From Flavilitoribacter nigricans DSM 23189 = NBRC 102662 (GTDB lineage Bacteria; Bacteroidota; Bacteroidia; Chitinophagales; Saprospiraceae): DNA of 64,000 bases. Positions 9,901 through 20,400 of this stretch are shown piece by piece. The stretch is taken from NCBI RefSeq assembly GCF_002646595.1, contig NZ_PDUD01000046.1:41720-105719 (forward strand), read 5' to 3'. Positions within the stretch are counted from its first letter, which is position 1; every line of letters begins with the position of its first letter. The notes under the pieces are model-generated. The model searched no databases, had not been told where the DNA came from, and worked only from the letters and a program-made list of their open reading frames with translations. Position numbers and translations under genes: made by a program.

Positions 9901-11527
9901 AACACAGGGCAATCTGAGTCAGGCGGCTGCAGCCCTCGATGCTACCAAAGGCGAAGTTGATCCTCCATCAATCGAATCTACAAAAACGAGGATACCAGGA
10001 ACGGGAATCTCGCACCAATTCATGATGGTTTTTCCCGAAGCGAACACCACTTATACAACCGATAACTGCCGAGCTTTAGCGGAGCCTACGCTGGAATCGT
10101 GGCTGGAGAAAGTGATCGGTGATTTGCAAAAGGTCAGCTGTATGGTAGATCTATTAGATCCGGAAAAGGAGGATCTGGTCGAATCGGTCGAAGTGAAGCT
10201 GAGCGACCTGAATATCGGCTATCTCGATTTACTTTATCTAAGCCGCGATGAACTCGACGAAGGTGCCGGTGAACTGGAACTGCGTATCTGGAATCAGGTG
10301 GTTGCTGAAAAAGGAACGCAAGCAAGGAACTTCCGCTATCGGATCAGTACGTTTGCGGGCGAAGGCAGTCAGTCGTTAGCCTCGGTGCAGCAAGTAGCTC
10401 GCTACACGCTAGATCTGCTGCAAAAATGCCGGCCTATCCAATCGGCAGACATTAAGTTGGAGGAGGAAGAAGCGGTCTATGAGCGATCAGCACTGAACGC
10501 TGTTAAAAGCCGTCTGGAAGAGATCGTAGAACGCCTACGCAACGTTGACCTGAAAGATACGAGTGATCTGGCATTTTTGGCCAGACTGGATATGGAAGAT
10601 ATCAAAACTACCATATTAAATAATTTACCGATAAATGAAGCAAGGGCAAATCTACTGATCCGGGAAAAGTTAGATGCGACGATAGCACTATTAACTCAGT
10701 ACGAAGAGACCGCCCTTTTCGAAGCTGCTTTCGATCAGCTGAAACAGGTAGCTCAAACCTTGTTCGGGCCAGAATTCCTGCTATTGCCCCCAGCCTCTCT
10801 CAGTACGACTTTCACGGATTTACTCAATGACAACAGACCGCAGCTATTGATCGGAGACCATTCTACGTCGCAAGACGGCAGGGTCTGGGGGCAGAGTCGA
10901 ATTCAGAACTGGATGCAGAGTGTTGCTCAGGTCTATGAGCAAACGGAAGTGTTTGAAGACTGGATGATGGTCAGTGAGGTATGGAGAACGCGCATGGACC
11001 TTGCCAACACGGGTAAATATAAAGTAGTACAAGGCCCGACTCGATTGGAGTATCCCTGGGTAGGGCTGCCTAAGAACGATATCTCTACCATTTTGCAGCA
11101 GCATTACCAATCCGGGGAAATCTATACACATACGGCGTCAGGCGCAGCCTATCCGCTGGATAACGGTGATTACTATCCGGAAGGATGTGAAAGCACTGTA
11201 GTCTATATTTCCGAAGACCGGTCTTTTACCACATCCCAGCCCATATTTGGGCTGCTGATCGAAGCTTTCACCGAGCATATACCTCATAAAAAAGTAGAAA
11301 CCGGCCTTAGTTTCCACTATGATGCGCCGAATAATCAGGCACCGCAAGCCATTCTATTAGCGGTACATCCGGATGCTCTGGAATCCGGCAGTACGCTTTG
11401 GGAAGAAGAAGAGTTGAGAGACATCATTTACGACACGATGGATCTCTACAAGATTAGGATGGTAGACCTCGAAGCTCTTAAAGAATATGGCTATGTGTTG
11501 CCCATGCCCTATTGGATCAACACTTAA
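6956..11527 (+). CDS. Giant cytoplasmic protein of uncharacterised family (LETRF / GNQPYGVLP motifs)
   Basis: I place the start at the ATG at 6956 (MASPPVSNIPIVLFPLKLETRF); the frame is open to a TTG at 6938, which adds six unconvincing residues. The protein has 1523 residues and no signal peptide or membrane helix. Several blocks match my memory of very large hypothetical proteins found in actinobacteria and other phyla: PLKLETRF near residue 15, LKIGNQPYGVLPV near residue 345, YRLDAWMTSLADRK near residue 745, YFGAYGWVEQL near 775, GGIIHAPGPAQA near 810, and LLDGIRQGQQLEALLGYQLE near 860. No catalytic signature is apparent. It is the longest gene of a run in which the next two genes are also of families I know only as uncharacterised. 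A structural or assembly role is possible, but this is inference. Confidence 0.75.
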   Translation: MASPPVSNIPIVLFPLKLETRFVGNQLWIRAFPDSAFLQSHDPRLTQDERSAAVAFKELTTREEKKAAWEDLVNRYGTYRAAWLAQISKEEIALQQQQAAEHGLEKAEDEATAFFLKWLPDRLVFSLYKKDKPYDPIEVRGDKIDREGLTLLSKEEKWLTDFEEAVRLGMGTKVFFTETETEFEKVIVSGLRYAEDPLTPARGLADLFHNHQYTEGFSFLHYGTPTNNTETAKSGYSARDEFDATGSFKHSVQGFDLDSDDRAAGSRLARALGLETDDLRHVQHADIRDPALSVLFQEATWFALGAQPLLMLFGDQISNEMYQELWEHYAQFVSAKGRYAALKIGNQPYGVLPVMHFRKSLTNDTKGRGGKIRSSDQLSDKMWTLFALLLNRWSRMAVDDPKVVPRLGDEEDTYLEILRILSMQESAHTYQIRPLEYHHFQKRWHRWLRQVATPSTGMPAINTSDPIREDYDLLRENIESIKRIFEAVRIDEHTVIDLKSTFGIEDETLYRSPLLSFKAADTQLVGFESGNSVLLNEFGVSNDNETGSELAGKGFSITEDNLDQLQAFIDRLQATETTDLLQLMRIGASSLFSDLLIRSYQQAIRLYYRNVTYNPTISELQGAAVMRIGTILKSEGSEVIRGENVLTISRKDQLGNELPAIPVNAPFDGVIENISATPGAEFYPIDPLFTLKDEIHYRATKNRMIGLIQQIIDACRAMETPTARKQAQTEAIREVMDLNSYRLDAWMTSLADRKIKEMRRLPTFEKGIYFGAYGWVEQLNRNQAQPVKVIGDINHPDRLTVDYTGEGGIIHAPGPAQAVASAIFKNSFLSYRDEAESSNPFTLNLTSERLQKSNFLLDGIRQGQQLEALLGYQLERLLHEHPRTEEQRALYNGDLHEEIYILREAFPLYENVSAAQTGFVHLSVINGSMIIEKANDEQHFEEDLKKIIQQKKIAIIRHYVAKLADALDSCMDTLFYEAGYQVTQGNLSQAAAALDATKGEVDPPSIESTKTRIPGTGISHQFMMVFPEANTTYTTDNCRALAEPTLESWLEKVIGDLQKVSCMVDLLDPEKEDLVESVEVKLSDLNIGYLDLLYLSRDELDEGAGELELRIWNQVVAEKGTQARNFRYRISTFAGEGSQSLASVQQVARYTLDLLQKCRPIQSADIKLEEEEAVYERSALNAVKSRLEEIVERLRNVDLKDTSDLAFLARLDMEDIKTTILNNLPINEARANLLIREKLDATIALLTQYEETALFEAAFDQLKQVAQTLFGPEFLLLPPASLSTTFTDLLNDNRPQLLIGDHSTSQDGRVWGQSRIQNWMQSVAQVYEQTEVFEDWMMVSEVWRTRMDLANTGKYKVVQGPTRLEYPWVGLPKNDISTILQQHYQSGEIYTHTASGAAYPLDNGDYYPEGCESTVVYISEDRSFTTSQPIFGLLIEAFTEHIPHKKVETGLSFHYDAPNNQAPQAILLAVHPDALESGSTLWEEEELRDIIYDTMDLYKIRMVDLEALKEYGYVLPMPYWINT

Positions 11528-11596
11528 AGCAATTTATTGCCGGCGATCCGGGGACCGCTTTCTTCAATATTCGACCATTCGACCAACAAGATCAAA

Positions 11597-13309
11597 ATGA
11601 GCTTATACTTCAAATTAAAAGAGCTGTTGTTTCCTCCCGAATCAGGGTATCAGAACTTTGTGCCGCAGTTCCGTCTGGAGGGACGATCCCGTAATGCCAT
11701 GGACGAGACCAGCCTGGAAATGAGAACCGCCGATCCGCTGTGGATGCTGGGACGTCAGTGGCAATTCGGCGAATTTCGGGGTGAAGATAACGGTTCGCCC
11801 ATTCAGGTGGTCGCCAATTATCGTAAAGAACCACTCCCCTATTACTCATTCCCCGGCGACAATCGACGCAGAGCCCTGGGCAATATTCCCCTTGAAGCCG
11901 GCGTAGAGGCCATTCCCGTCGTTCCGGGAGATCTGCGCAGCAAAGTACGCATTGGCCAAAAGTTCGAAGCCCTGATCCGCGAGCAGTTCAGTGATGCTAT
12001 TGCTCAGCGGTATATAGGTTTACTACGGCAGGAGCTGTTTCTGCGGGCAGACGGACCGATGGACGAAAAATCACGGCGCTATTATCATTTGATGAAAGGA
12101 CAAGTTGTAGACGGGGGGCAATTATGGCGGCTCATCCAGGACCATAAATTCCCCTTCGGAGATTTTCAAGATCTGGATGAGGCAACGGATAAACTCAAGC
12201 GCTGGTATAATGATCTATTTCTGGATACCGGAACAGGCTCCTCCTGGCAAGCACCACAGCTACTACACCGTTTTGAGGTGCACGGTGAACAGGATATCGA
12301 TCTGCAAGCTCCGGATTACCAGAGCGGCCATCTGGACTGGTACTCCTTTGATCGGGCCGGCATCGGGATCTCGCCAGCGGAAACAGCTCAGAACTCTCAG
12401 GCTTTTATGCCGGTCAATGTATCTTTTGCCGCTATGCCCGACAAGCGCTTATTCGCTTTCGAAGACAGCCAGTTGGATCTAGCCGGAATGGAAGTGGAAC
12501 CTACTGATCTGATGCGATTGATGATCATTGATTTCTCCCTGGTTTCCGGTAGCGATTGGTTTATTGTACCCCTGGAAATGGAATTGGGAGAGATTTGCTG
12601 GATAAATCATGTGGAAGTCAAAGACGTATTCGGGGTCAGCACCATTATCGAAAATAGTGACGGTCAGTTCCTGGGAGATAACCCCTTGAATGTATGGGAC
12701 AATTTCAAAGTGCGCGACCGGCCGGTTAGTACCTTCGATGCCCGTGACCACTTCTTATATCTCGTGCCGGCCACCACTTTCCGCCAGGAATCCCGACCCA
12801 TTGAAGAATTGCTTTTTCTGAGAGATGAATACGCCAATATGGTCTGGGCCGTTGAACGGACATTACGTAATGAGATGGGAACACCGGAAAGCGGCTATGA
12901 GCTGCACCTGGAATTGAACGGTCCTTTCGCTCGTGAAGAAAACGAAGCGTACTCCAGCAATAATATGCCGAAATTCCGGCTGGCTTCACCGGTACCTACC
13001 AATTGGATCCCCTATCTGCCTTTCCACCTGAAGGGCAGTAATCGGGAGATCGAATTAAAGCGGGCCGTCATGATGCGCAACGATGACAAGAATGATCCGG
13101 TGGATATCTTACCTATTTCCTGGCTGGCCGGCGAAGATCTGAAAGCTATCCGGGAAGAAGCTATCCCACGTGCAGGAGTGCGGGTACAGCTCACCCGACA
13201 ACGGGTACGGTGGACGAACGGAGAGACTTATGTCTGGCTAGGTAGAAAGGTGAGTACAGGTAGAGGAGAAGGCAGTAGCGGACTAACTTTTGATCAATTA
13301 TTAAGTTGA
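11597..13309 (+). CDS. Uncharacterised cluster protein with a DPLWMLGRQWQFGEF motif
   Basis: The ATG at 11597 (MSLYFKLKELLFPPESGY) is preferred over a TTG at 11537; it gives 571 residues and a gap of 69 bases from the preceding gene. The hallmark is the block ADPLWMLGRQWQFGEFRGED followed by NGSPI at about residues 40-65, which I remember as strongly conserved among hypothetical proteins that occur next to the LETRF-type giant protein in other phyla. Much of the remainder is rich in aromatic and acidic residues, without a signal peptide, transmembrane segment or recognisable active site. The stop lies 4 bases before the next start, so translation is probably coupled. The function is unknown; conservation of the block suggests a fixed structural contact, perhaps with its neighbours. 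Confidence 0.75.
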   Translation: MSLYFKLKELLFPPESGYQNFVPQFRLEGRSRNAMDETSLEMRTADPLWMLGRQWQFGEFRGEDNGSPIQVVANYRKEPLPYYSFPGDNRRRALGNIPLEAGVEAIPVVPGDLRSKVRIGQKFEALIREQFSDAIAQRYIGLLRQELFLRADGPMDEKSRRYYHLMKGQVVDGGQLWRLIQDHKFPFGDFQDLDEATDKLKRWYNDLFLDTGTGSSWQAPQLLHRFEVHGEQDIDLQAPDYQSGHLDWYSFDRAGIGISPAETAQNSQAFMPVNVSFAAMPDKRLFAFEDSQLDLAGMEVEPTDLMRLMIIDFSLVSGSDWFIVPLEMELGEICWINHVEVKDVFGVSTIIENSDGQFLGDNPLNVWDNFKVRDRPVSTFDARDHFLYLVPATTFRQESRPIEELLFLRDEYANMVWAVERTLRNEMGTPESGYELHLELNGPFAREENEAYSSNNMPKFRLASPVPTNWIPYLPFHLKGSNREIELKRAVMMRNDDKNDPVDILPISWLAGEDLKAIREEAIPRAGVRVQLTRQRVRWTNGETYVWLGRKVSTGRGEGSSGLTFDQLLS

Positions 13310-13313
13310 AATT

Positions 13314-16217
13314 ATGGGAAATCGGGTTAACTACTTTATGCCTTATACGCGGCAGGGGCTAACTACCTTGGCTGACCACCGGCAATCCTCGGCCGGCCGA
13401 CTCCAATTTGAGGTCAATGTATTCCTGGAGGGTAAAGATGGATCGGGTAATAAGCTGGAACGAACCGTTCGGCAAAAGATAGTCCTTTTGGGACCGGGGG
13501 ATATTCTCGGAGTAGACCCACGTATTATTTCCAGAGTGGCGCCACCTCCCGACACCAACAGTTTCGAGGCTTCGCTCACTCCTTTTATTGAATTTAATGA
13601 ACCGGACTTTTTGTGGCGTTTCAGTACGCGGCAAGCCGCGGACGGTGAAAACTGGCTACCGTGGTTAACGCTGATCATCCTGAAACGAAGCATGGGGGCA
13701 GAGGAAGGAGAGTTCGTGACCCTCCAAAATGATCAGGCGGACCTGCCGCCCCGCATTCAAGTCAAACCCAATGCCGTTCTACCAGATCTGAACGAGTCCT
13801 GGCGCTGGGCCCACGTGCATATGTTGGAGACTCAGGGGCTTAAGCATGAGGACCTAAAAGCAGCAGTCGCCCGCTCTTCCAAAAATACTGTCTGCCGGTT
13901 GATGAGTCCACGTCGACTGGAACCGGAGACTGCTTATGAAGTCTTTTTGGTACCTACTTTCCGGCTAGGTGTGCAGGTCGCACTGGGATTAGCAACAGAA
14001 AATACAGACAGAAAGGAGCTAAGCTGGGACACCCCGGCCGCCGGAGCCGGTCAACAGTTGCCGTATTATTATCGCTGGTCATTTCGCACGGGTACCAAAG
14101 GAGATTTTGAATACCTGGTCAGGAAACTGCAACCGCGCAAACTTCGCGGGTTGGGCATACGGAAGATAGATTGCCGTACGCCGGGTTTCGGCATCGAACC
14201 GGAGATAACGGAAATGGAGATGGAAGCAGCTTTGAAATCCCTGGATGTTGCTGTTCAAAGCTGGGGCATGGATAACAAGCAAGCGGACGGCCTCAATGCA
14301 ACACAACGCGACATGGCGAATCTGTTAAATAGTAGCGAGCAGGACGATATACTCAGAGTAGCACCCCCAGTATATGGAGAGTGGTACGCCGAAAGAAGTA
14401 ACGCCGAAGAAAAACTGGTAGTAGATCAGCAACACTGGCTGGAGGAAATTAATCTCGATTTCCGCCATCGGGCGGCCGCCGGTTTAGGCGTACAGTTCGT
14501 CAAGCAGAATCAAGAGAAGTTGATGCAGGCTGCCTGGACGCAACTCAATAAAGTTCAGGAAGTTAATCGTCGGCTTAATCTCGGTCGATTTGGTCGTTCG
14601 ATTTCTAAGAGTCTACATCGAAGGATGGAAAAAATGAATCCCGATCACCTCTGGAAACTAGCACTGCCCGTACAGAATAAAATGCTGTTTTCGGAAGAAG
14701 AACAGCAAGTACGTACGCGTGGAGTCAACAACTCCAATTTGACTATCGGCGCTCATTTAAGAGCGAGTGAAATAACCAACAAGCTGGTGCAAGTAAAGGT
14801 AAAAAAATACCTGCCGAAAAAAAGATCCACTGCCGAAGCAGGAGACGAGAGCGGTGCGGTCGGCAGTGTTTTTTTTACTCCGGTAACGGCAAATCAGTTA
14901 GTAAGCCAGGCCTTTCAGGTAGCAGGGACCACCAGAAAAACGCCGCAATCGAGCAGTACTCTTTTTCAGATAGAAGACAAGAACGAGACCAGTGGCGACC
15001 TTTTTAACACTCTGGGAGCTAAAATGAAAATGGCGCTTGATCCGAAGGAGACGATCCAGGTACGCCTGGCCAACCGGGTCAGACGGATCAGGACCTGGGA
15101 AAAACACCGGCGGTACAATGAGGAAGACCTCGCTAAGACCAAAAGCCGCAGTGACCAGCAATCCGAATCCGAACTTGATCCACTACGTCCGGTACTGTGG
15201 TATCCGGAATTTCACCGTCCCATGTATCATTTTCTGCGAGATCTGTCTCAGGAATATATACTCGCGGGAGTGGAGCATATCCCTCAGGATACAGTCGGAC
15301 TACTAGCCGCTAATCGCCGGTTTATTGAAGCCTATATGTTGGGAGTCAATCATGAGTTTGCCTCTGAATTAAGATGGCGGGAGTTCCCTACCGATCTGCG
15401 GGGAAGCTATTTTCGAAGTTTCTGGGATACCAGTATTTACTCGGTAGACGAAAAGGAAGAAGATGAATTCTGGGAAAATTCGCAGGACGGTATTCGGCTC
15501 TTAGCCCATATACACCGGGAGTTCGGTACTCACTACGATAGAGAGATGATCGTAGATGCCTATACGACCGGCGAACCTTCCGACACGCAGAAAGCGGTGG
15601 CGGCAATTTACGAAGAAGCCGTAGAAAAGTGGCTTTTGTCCAGAGATGAAGATAAGGATATCGCCGAAATTGCCGATTGGAAGAAGAACAGCCGTTTAGG
15701 GGAGCATCCGGCACCGGGCACCTGGACAAACAATAAGAAAAATGTAGACGCTTTAGTGTTGGTAGTCCGGGGTGAATTATTGCAAAAATTCGAAAATACA
15801 CTCATCTATCTGGTTAACAGAAACGCTGAGGATAGTACCCAACCGGATCTCAGCTCGAATGCCGGACGGAAGTTTCCCGTATTCGAAGGCGCTCTGCCGC
15901 CTGACATGATCTTCATTGGTTTCCCCATTACTACCAAAGAGGTAGGTGACTATTTCCTCATTTTTGAAGAACGCATCACAGATTTGCGTCTCGGCCTGGA
16001 CATCGATGCCAGCGGGAACGGAGAAAATGATCTGAGCTGGCTGCATTTTGAGGACCTGCATGCCGGCGACTATCTCAATGGTCGACGACCAGCTAATGAG
16101 TTGGCCAGCCGATGGGACAATGCCGCTTTTATCGGTAAGGTGATGTATCAAAAGCAGGTAAGGGTAGCTATTGAACTATCACGAATGGTACCGGAGCGCC
16201 TTTTTAAAAATTTTTAG
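13314..16217 (+). CDS. Uncharacterised cluster protein with an EFNEPDFLWRFS motif
   Basis: The ATG at 13314 opens a 967-residue protein (MGNRVNYFMPYTRQGL) with no signal peptide. Near residues 87-105 it has LTPFIEFNEPDFLWRFS followed closely by NWLPWLTLIIL, which resembles a block (EFDRPDFPW, then PWL and a hydrophobic strand) that I recall from hypothetical proteins in clusters like this one. The middle is charged and partly helical (residues about 440-620), and the C-terminal third includes PVLWYPEFHRPMYHFLRDLS and LLAANRRFIEAYMLGVNHEF, the latter also familiar from such proteins. There are no nucleotide-binding or protease motifs. It lies 4 bases behind its upstream neighbour and 32 bases ahead of the tail-fibre-like gene, so it is probably made from the same transcript. 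The function is unknown. Confidence 0.75.
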   Translation: MGNRVNYFMPYTRQGLTTLADHRQSSAGRLQFEVNVFLEGKDGSGNKLERTVRQKIVLLGPGDILGVDPRIISRVAPPPDTNSFEASLTPFIEFNEPDFLWRFSTRQAADGENWLPWLTLIILKRSMGAEEGEFVTLQNDQADLPPRIQVKPNAVLPDLNESWRWAHVHMLETQGLKHEDLKAAVARSSKNTVCRLMSPRRLEPETAYEVFLVPTFRLGVQVALGLATENTDRKELSWDTPAAGAGQQLPYYYRWSFRTGTKGDFEYLVRKLQPRKLRGLGIRKIDCRTPGFGIEPEITEMEMEAALKSLDVAVQSWGMDNKQADGLNATQRDMANLLNSSEQDDILRVAPPVYGEWYAERSNAEEKLVVDQQHWLEEINLDFRHRAAAGLGVQFVKQNQEKLMQAAWTQLNKVQEVNRRLNLGRFGRSISKSLHRRMEKMNPDHLWKLALPVQNKMLFSEEEQQVRTRGVNNSNLTIGAHLRASEITNKLVQVKVKKYLPKKRSTAEAGDESGAVGSVFFTPVTANQLVSQAFQVAGTTRKTPQSSSTLFQIEDKNETSGDLFNTLGAKMKMALDPKETIQVRLANRVRRIRTWEKHRRYNEEDLAKTKSRSDQQSESELDPLRPVLWYPEFHRPMYHFLRDLSQEYILAGVEHIPQDTVGLLAANRRFIEAYMLGVNHEFASELRWREFPTDLRGSYFRSFWDTSIYSVDEKEEDEFWENSQDGIRLLAHIHREFGTHYDREMIVDAYTTGEPSDTQKAVAAIYEEAVEKWLLSRDEDKDIAEIADWKKNSRLGEHPAPGTWTNNKKNVDALVLVVRGELLQKFENTLIYLVNRNAEDSTQPDLSSNAGRKFPVFEGALPPDMIFIGFPITTKEVGDYFLIFEERITDLRLGLDIDASGNGENDLSWLHFEDLHAGDYLNGRRPANELASRWDNAAFIGKVMYQKQVRVAIELSRMVPERLFKNF

Positions 16218-16249
16218 TAATCACATAAAGTAACAAAAAATCATAGCTG

Positions 16250-17413
16250 ATGGAATTTAGTGAACTGAAAATACCAGCCGAAAAAGAAGGACCTCTAAAG
16301 ACAGCTCAATGGAATGATCTGGTGCAAAAAGTAGAGCGCTTATACTTCAACATCAGTGCTAATGATCTGAAAGTCGGGCTCGGAACTAATGATCCAAAAG
16401 AGGCACTCCAGATCGGGGATAATTGGGCTTTCCACAGTGGTGGGCATAAGGTGATCATGTACAACAGTTACTGGAACGGAACGAACCAGCTGAGGATCAC
16501 GGACGGTGTTTCTTCTGAATTGCGGTTTCATTCCAACGGTCATCTGTATATCAGGACGGGACCTTCCGGTGCTGCCGGTACGGCAGTGGATTTTGAGCGA
16601 ACTTTCAGTTTTGGCCCCTCCACCAATTTGATGGTTCATAACAAAAGTAATTGGATGAGAATCGGAGCTAGTGATGATGGCCTGGCACGGATTGAAACTA
16701 ACCGTCCGCATTTCTATTTCAATAGAGAAATACGAGTAGATTCCGGCAAAATAGGGAGCCACACAGATCATCTCCGCCTCTGTATTGACGGAAAGCCGAG
16801 AATCACGATTGTAAGAAATAAGAAGGATATCATTTTCGATGGGGATCTCACTTGCAGTGGGGATCTCACTTTCAAGGGTAAGTCCGTCCTCACACTGGGA
16901 GCTACCTCCTCCATGCGTTTAGGCCCCTGGGAATTTCGTCAGACCGGCGGCGGAAAGGTTACTTCCTACTTCTATCTAGATCGCTATACCACCGGCGGGA
17001 AAAATACTATGGTGAAAATAGACTGGAGCGGCAATTTGAAAGCCAGGGGCTATGTCAAAGGATCTGACGAGCGCACCAAAAAGGATATCCGATCTTTTAC
17101 CGATGGCTTGAACATAATTGAAAAAATGCGACCGGTTACGTATAAATACAATGGTTTAGGCGACACTATCGCTGAGCAGAGAGATCTGGGACTTATTGCC
17201 CAGGAGGTAGAAAAGGTCGCGCCCTATCTGGTATCCAGATACAAAGATAAATTACGACCTACTGATAAAGACAAGACAGAACTGCTGAATATTAAACCCC
17301 TACAACTTACTTATCTACTCATTAATGCCGTCAAAGAACTGAACCGGAAGTTGGAAACGCTTATGCAAACGGCAGCTTTAAAAGTTGATACGGAAATAAA
17401 GGAAAAAATATAA
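16250..17413 (+). CDS. Tail-fibre-like protein with C-terminal peptidase S74 chaperone domain
   Basis: The 387-residue product has a short N-terminal helix, a long beta-rich body of glycine, asparagine and threonine-rich strands (residues about 45-260), and a C-terminal intramolecular chaperone. The S74 signature GSDERTKKDIRSF begins at Gly271-Ser272, with IIEKMRPVTYKYNG and RDLGLIAQEVEKVAPYLV after it and a terminal helical stretch. In characterised members this domain trimerises the fibre and then cuts itself off at the serine of the SD motif, with a nearby lysine; both are present here. Such domains occur on phage tail fibres and also on bacterial surface proteins. No phage capsid, tail sheath or terminase genes are in the window, so I read this as the fibre of the cluster rather than a prophage remnant. 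Confidence 0.85.
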   Translation: MEFSELKIPAEKEGPLKTAQWNDLVQKVERLYFNISANDLKVGLGTNDPKEALQIGDNWAFHSGGHKVIMYNSYWNGTNQLRITDGVSSELRFHSNGHLYIRTGPSGAAGTAVDFERTFSFGPSTNLMVHNKSNWMRIGASDDGLARIETNRPHFYFNREIRVDSGKIGSHTDHLRLCIDGKPRITIVRNKKDIIFDGDLTCSGDLTFKGKSVLTLGATSSMRLGPWEFRQTGGGKVTSYFYLDRYTTGGKNTMVKIDWSGNLKARGYVKGSDERTKKDIRSFTDGLNIIEKMRPVTYKYNGLGDTIAEQRDLGLIAQEVEKVAPYLVSRYKDKLRPTDKDKTELLNIKPLQLTYLLINAVKELNRKLETLMQTAALKVDTEIKEKI

Positions 17414-17418
17414 TCACT

Positions 17419-20400
17419 ATGCCCACTATAGCTGACATCGACCAATTGATCCTATGCGGCCCCATCGTACGCCGAGTTGAACCTAAGCAAGCCGCCATTT
17501 GGCTGGCACTAAAATCGGCGGCCGCCGTAGAGCTTGTCATCTGGGAAGGTCTGATCAAACACGATGACATCGATGACACACCAGTAGTGGGTAAAAGCGA
17601 GCGCAGGACCACCTCCATCGGCAAGCATCTTCATCTGGTGACGGTCAATCTCGAACTGGAAGCAGGCAAACTTTTGGAGTGGGGAAAAATCTATTCTTAT
17701 AATCTCAGTATCACCCCGGACGGAGGCAGCAAACAAGATCTGAAGGACTTGAAATTATTGGATGCATTGGCGGAAAAGGAGGAGGGTAAGACAGTCACTG
17801 CACTAAGCTATGAAGTAGGTCAGCTTCCCAGTTTTGCCTTGCCGTCGGATCGCATCGAAAGCCTCCGTTTACTTCACGGCTCTTGCCGCAATAATGATGC
17901 TCCTTACGAAGACGCGCTATCCTGGGTAAACGATTTCATTAAAGCAGACCTGGAAGATATTAACAAACGCCCTCAGCAGCTGTTTCTTTCCGGAGATCAG
18001 ATCTATGCCGATTCGGTGGTCGGTGAATTGCTACACGAGTTGACCCAATGGGGAAACAGTCTGCTGGACGATCAGGAAACGCTACCCACGGAATGGCGGG
18101 AAAATGCCGATACCGCCCCAATAAAACGCTGGAAGGCAGATACGATGCATTTCCCGGCCTATTTTAGGGCTAACCTCATTCTTTCCGAGGCCCGCTTCAC
18201 TACCACCGATAAAAATAATCATCTCATCGCTTTCGGAGAGTTTGCCGCCATGTACATGTCGGTCTGGTCGAACGTCCTCTGGACCGTTGATCTGCAGGAA
18301 GGAGCCGAACAAAATGCGCCCCAACACTTCGAAAATATTTTTGATCAGATAACCGACCGGCCGGAGAATTACGGCGCTATTTTCCGAAGAAACCTCACCG
18401 ATGAGCGCAACAATATTGTAGTAGAAGAAGCGGTGGAAGCCGGCGAGCAGCCGGTTAAAGCCCGGGAGGTGTTTAGCGATGACATTGTCAAAAAGAGCAT
18501 AGATTTCCTGCTGGCAGCGAGAAAGGCCGACAAAGCAGGCTTTCGGGAAGCCATGTTGCAGAAAAAGGATAACAAGTTGAACGAGTTGCTCGCCGACTTT
18601 TTCAAGCAGGAAGTGGTGACCAGACGCGATAAGATACGCTTCAGAAAATACTTCGAATTCTTTAAAGGGTGGATGAAAGAACTACATTCGGGAGAGCAGG
18701 AAAAAGCAAATAAAGAAAGAGGCGATAAGCTCCGAACTTTACATCGAACCCTGACAAAGGTGCGGCGGGCCCTAGCCAACATTTCTACTTTCATGATCTT
18801 TGATGACCACGAGGTAACCGATGACTGGAACCTGAATCCTACCTGGCGCGATCAGGTCTATTCTTCCTATTTGGGGCGAGCTATCGTACGTAACGCACTT
18901 ACTTCCTACGCACTGTTTCAGGATTGGGGCAATCGCGCAAAATCTTATAATCGGGAAAACAGCGGATTATTTGAAATAGAAGAAAACGTTGGGGAGTTGG
19001 TCCGGGAGCTCGACGGCGAGCAGTTTAGCGATACTTTGAAAGCAGCCTTTGAAAAAGCCGGGCTCACCCTGGAAGGAAGTAACACGACCGTACAGATCAT
19101 CCGTAAGGAAGACTGGAAATTACTGGATGGCGCGAAGGAAGATGAATACATTGTTCGCAAATACCAGATCAAGGAAGGAACCGGGGAAGCGGCAAAGGAA
19201 AAAGAAGTAATCCGAATTATCCAGAACCCGCACGCCCTCCTGCTGAAACTGGTCAGTCAGCTATACCAGGAGAACAATACCAAACGAGAAGAACAGGAGG
19301 AACAGCTTGATTTTCTGCTGGGCCTGGATCACCACCATCGCGTTGTCAAATCAGAGAAGAGCGAACGCTACCAGCTCCGTGATAATCGAAGTCCGATCGT
19401 AAAATGGCATTACAGCTATGAGGGTATGACTCATAAGGTGCTGGTAATCGACAACCGGACCCGACGCAGCTATGTCTCCTTTGCCGGCGCTCCCGGGAAT
19501 ATTTCTGTAAATGGCATGCAGGATCTTATTCCCGAGGATCCGCAGCCCAAGGAAAACGAAGTATTGTTTGTAGTCGCTCCGTTGCCGGTACTCGGCCCGT
19601 CTATGCTCGATGAACTGATCGCCCCGACAGCCTATCGGGTATATGATCTCATAGCGGCGTTTGACGGGGATGAAACCATCAAAACGGGAATGAAAGGCAC
19701 TAATCCCGACGCGATCGAAGCCTGGGTATTTGATCCGGTCGGCCAAGAGGAATTGTTCAAACGGCTAGCTCCCTTCCAACGGATCATATTCCTGTCCGGA
19801 GACGTTCACTACGGATCGACCCAGCGCATGCATTACTGGAAAAAAGGAGCGGATCAGCCTGCTTGTTTCGCTCAATTAACATCCAGCGGGTTGCGCAATA
19901 TTATGCCGGGGTTCATTCAGTATATCAGCCAGCACTTTGGTATTGGACAGAAACTGATCCGGGGTGAGATCCGGGCGGAACGATTGGGGTGGCATGACAA
20001 CGACCCCAAACCCCTCAAGTTTCCAGATGAAAAGAAGGTCAATGCATTCCTGAAATACAAACTTAAAAATAAACCTGTCCTGATCACGCCGCTCGGCTGG
20101 CCGGAAGGCACTACCTATGGTGAAGATAATGAACCTGATTGGTCCTGGCGGGTACATAACGTAATAGACGAACGCCGGGAGGAGGAACGCCCGGGTATCA
20201 CCCAACTTGTTAAAATCGAAGAGACTGTAGAAAGCCGGACGGTGGATGCCTTCCGCAAAACCGCCGCTCGCCACAGTCGCCAGATTAAACAAGTCAATTT
20301 TACCCGACAGATCCTGTTCAAAGCTAATATCGGCCTGGTGACCTTTGAAAAGGAGGAGAAAAAGGATGGAGTAGAAAAGGAACCACCCATTCATCTGATC

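Noticed and set aside
11512..11694. Separate small gene between the first two large cluster genes
   Set aside because: It is an alternative frame over the start of the 11597 gene, whose protein sequence has the conserved motif.
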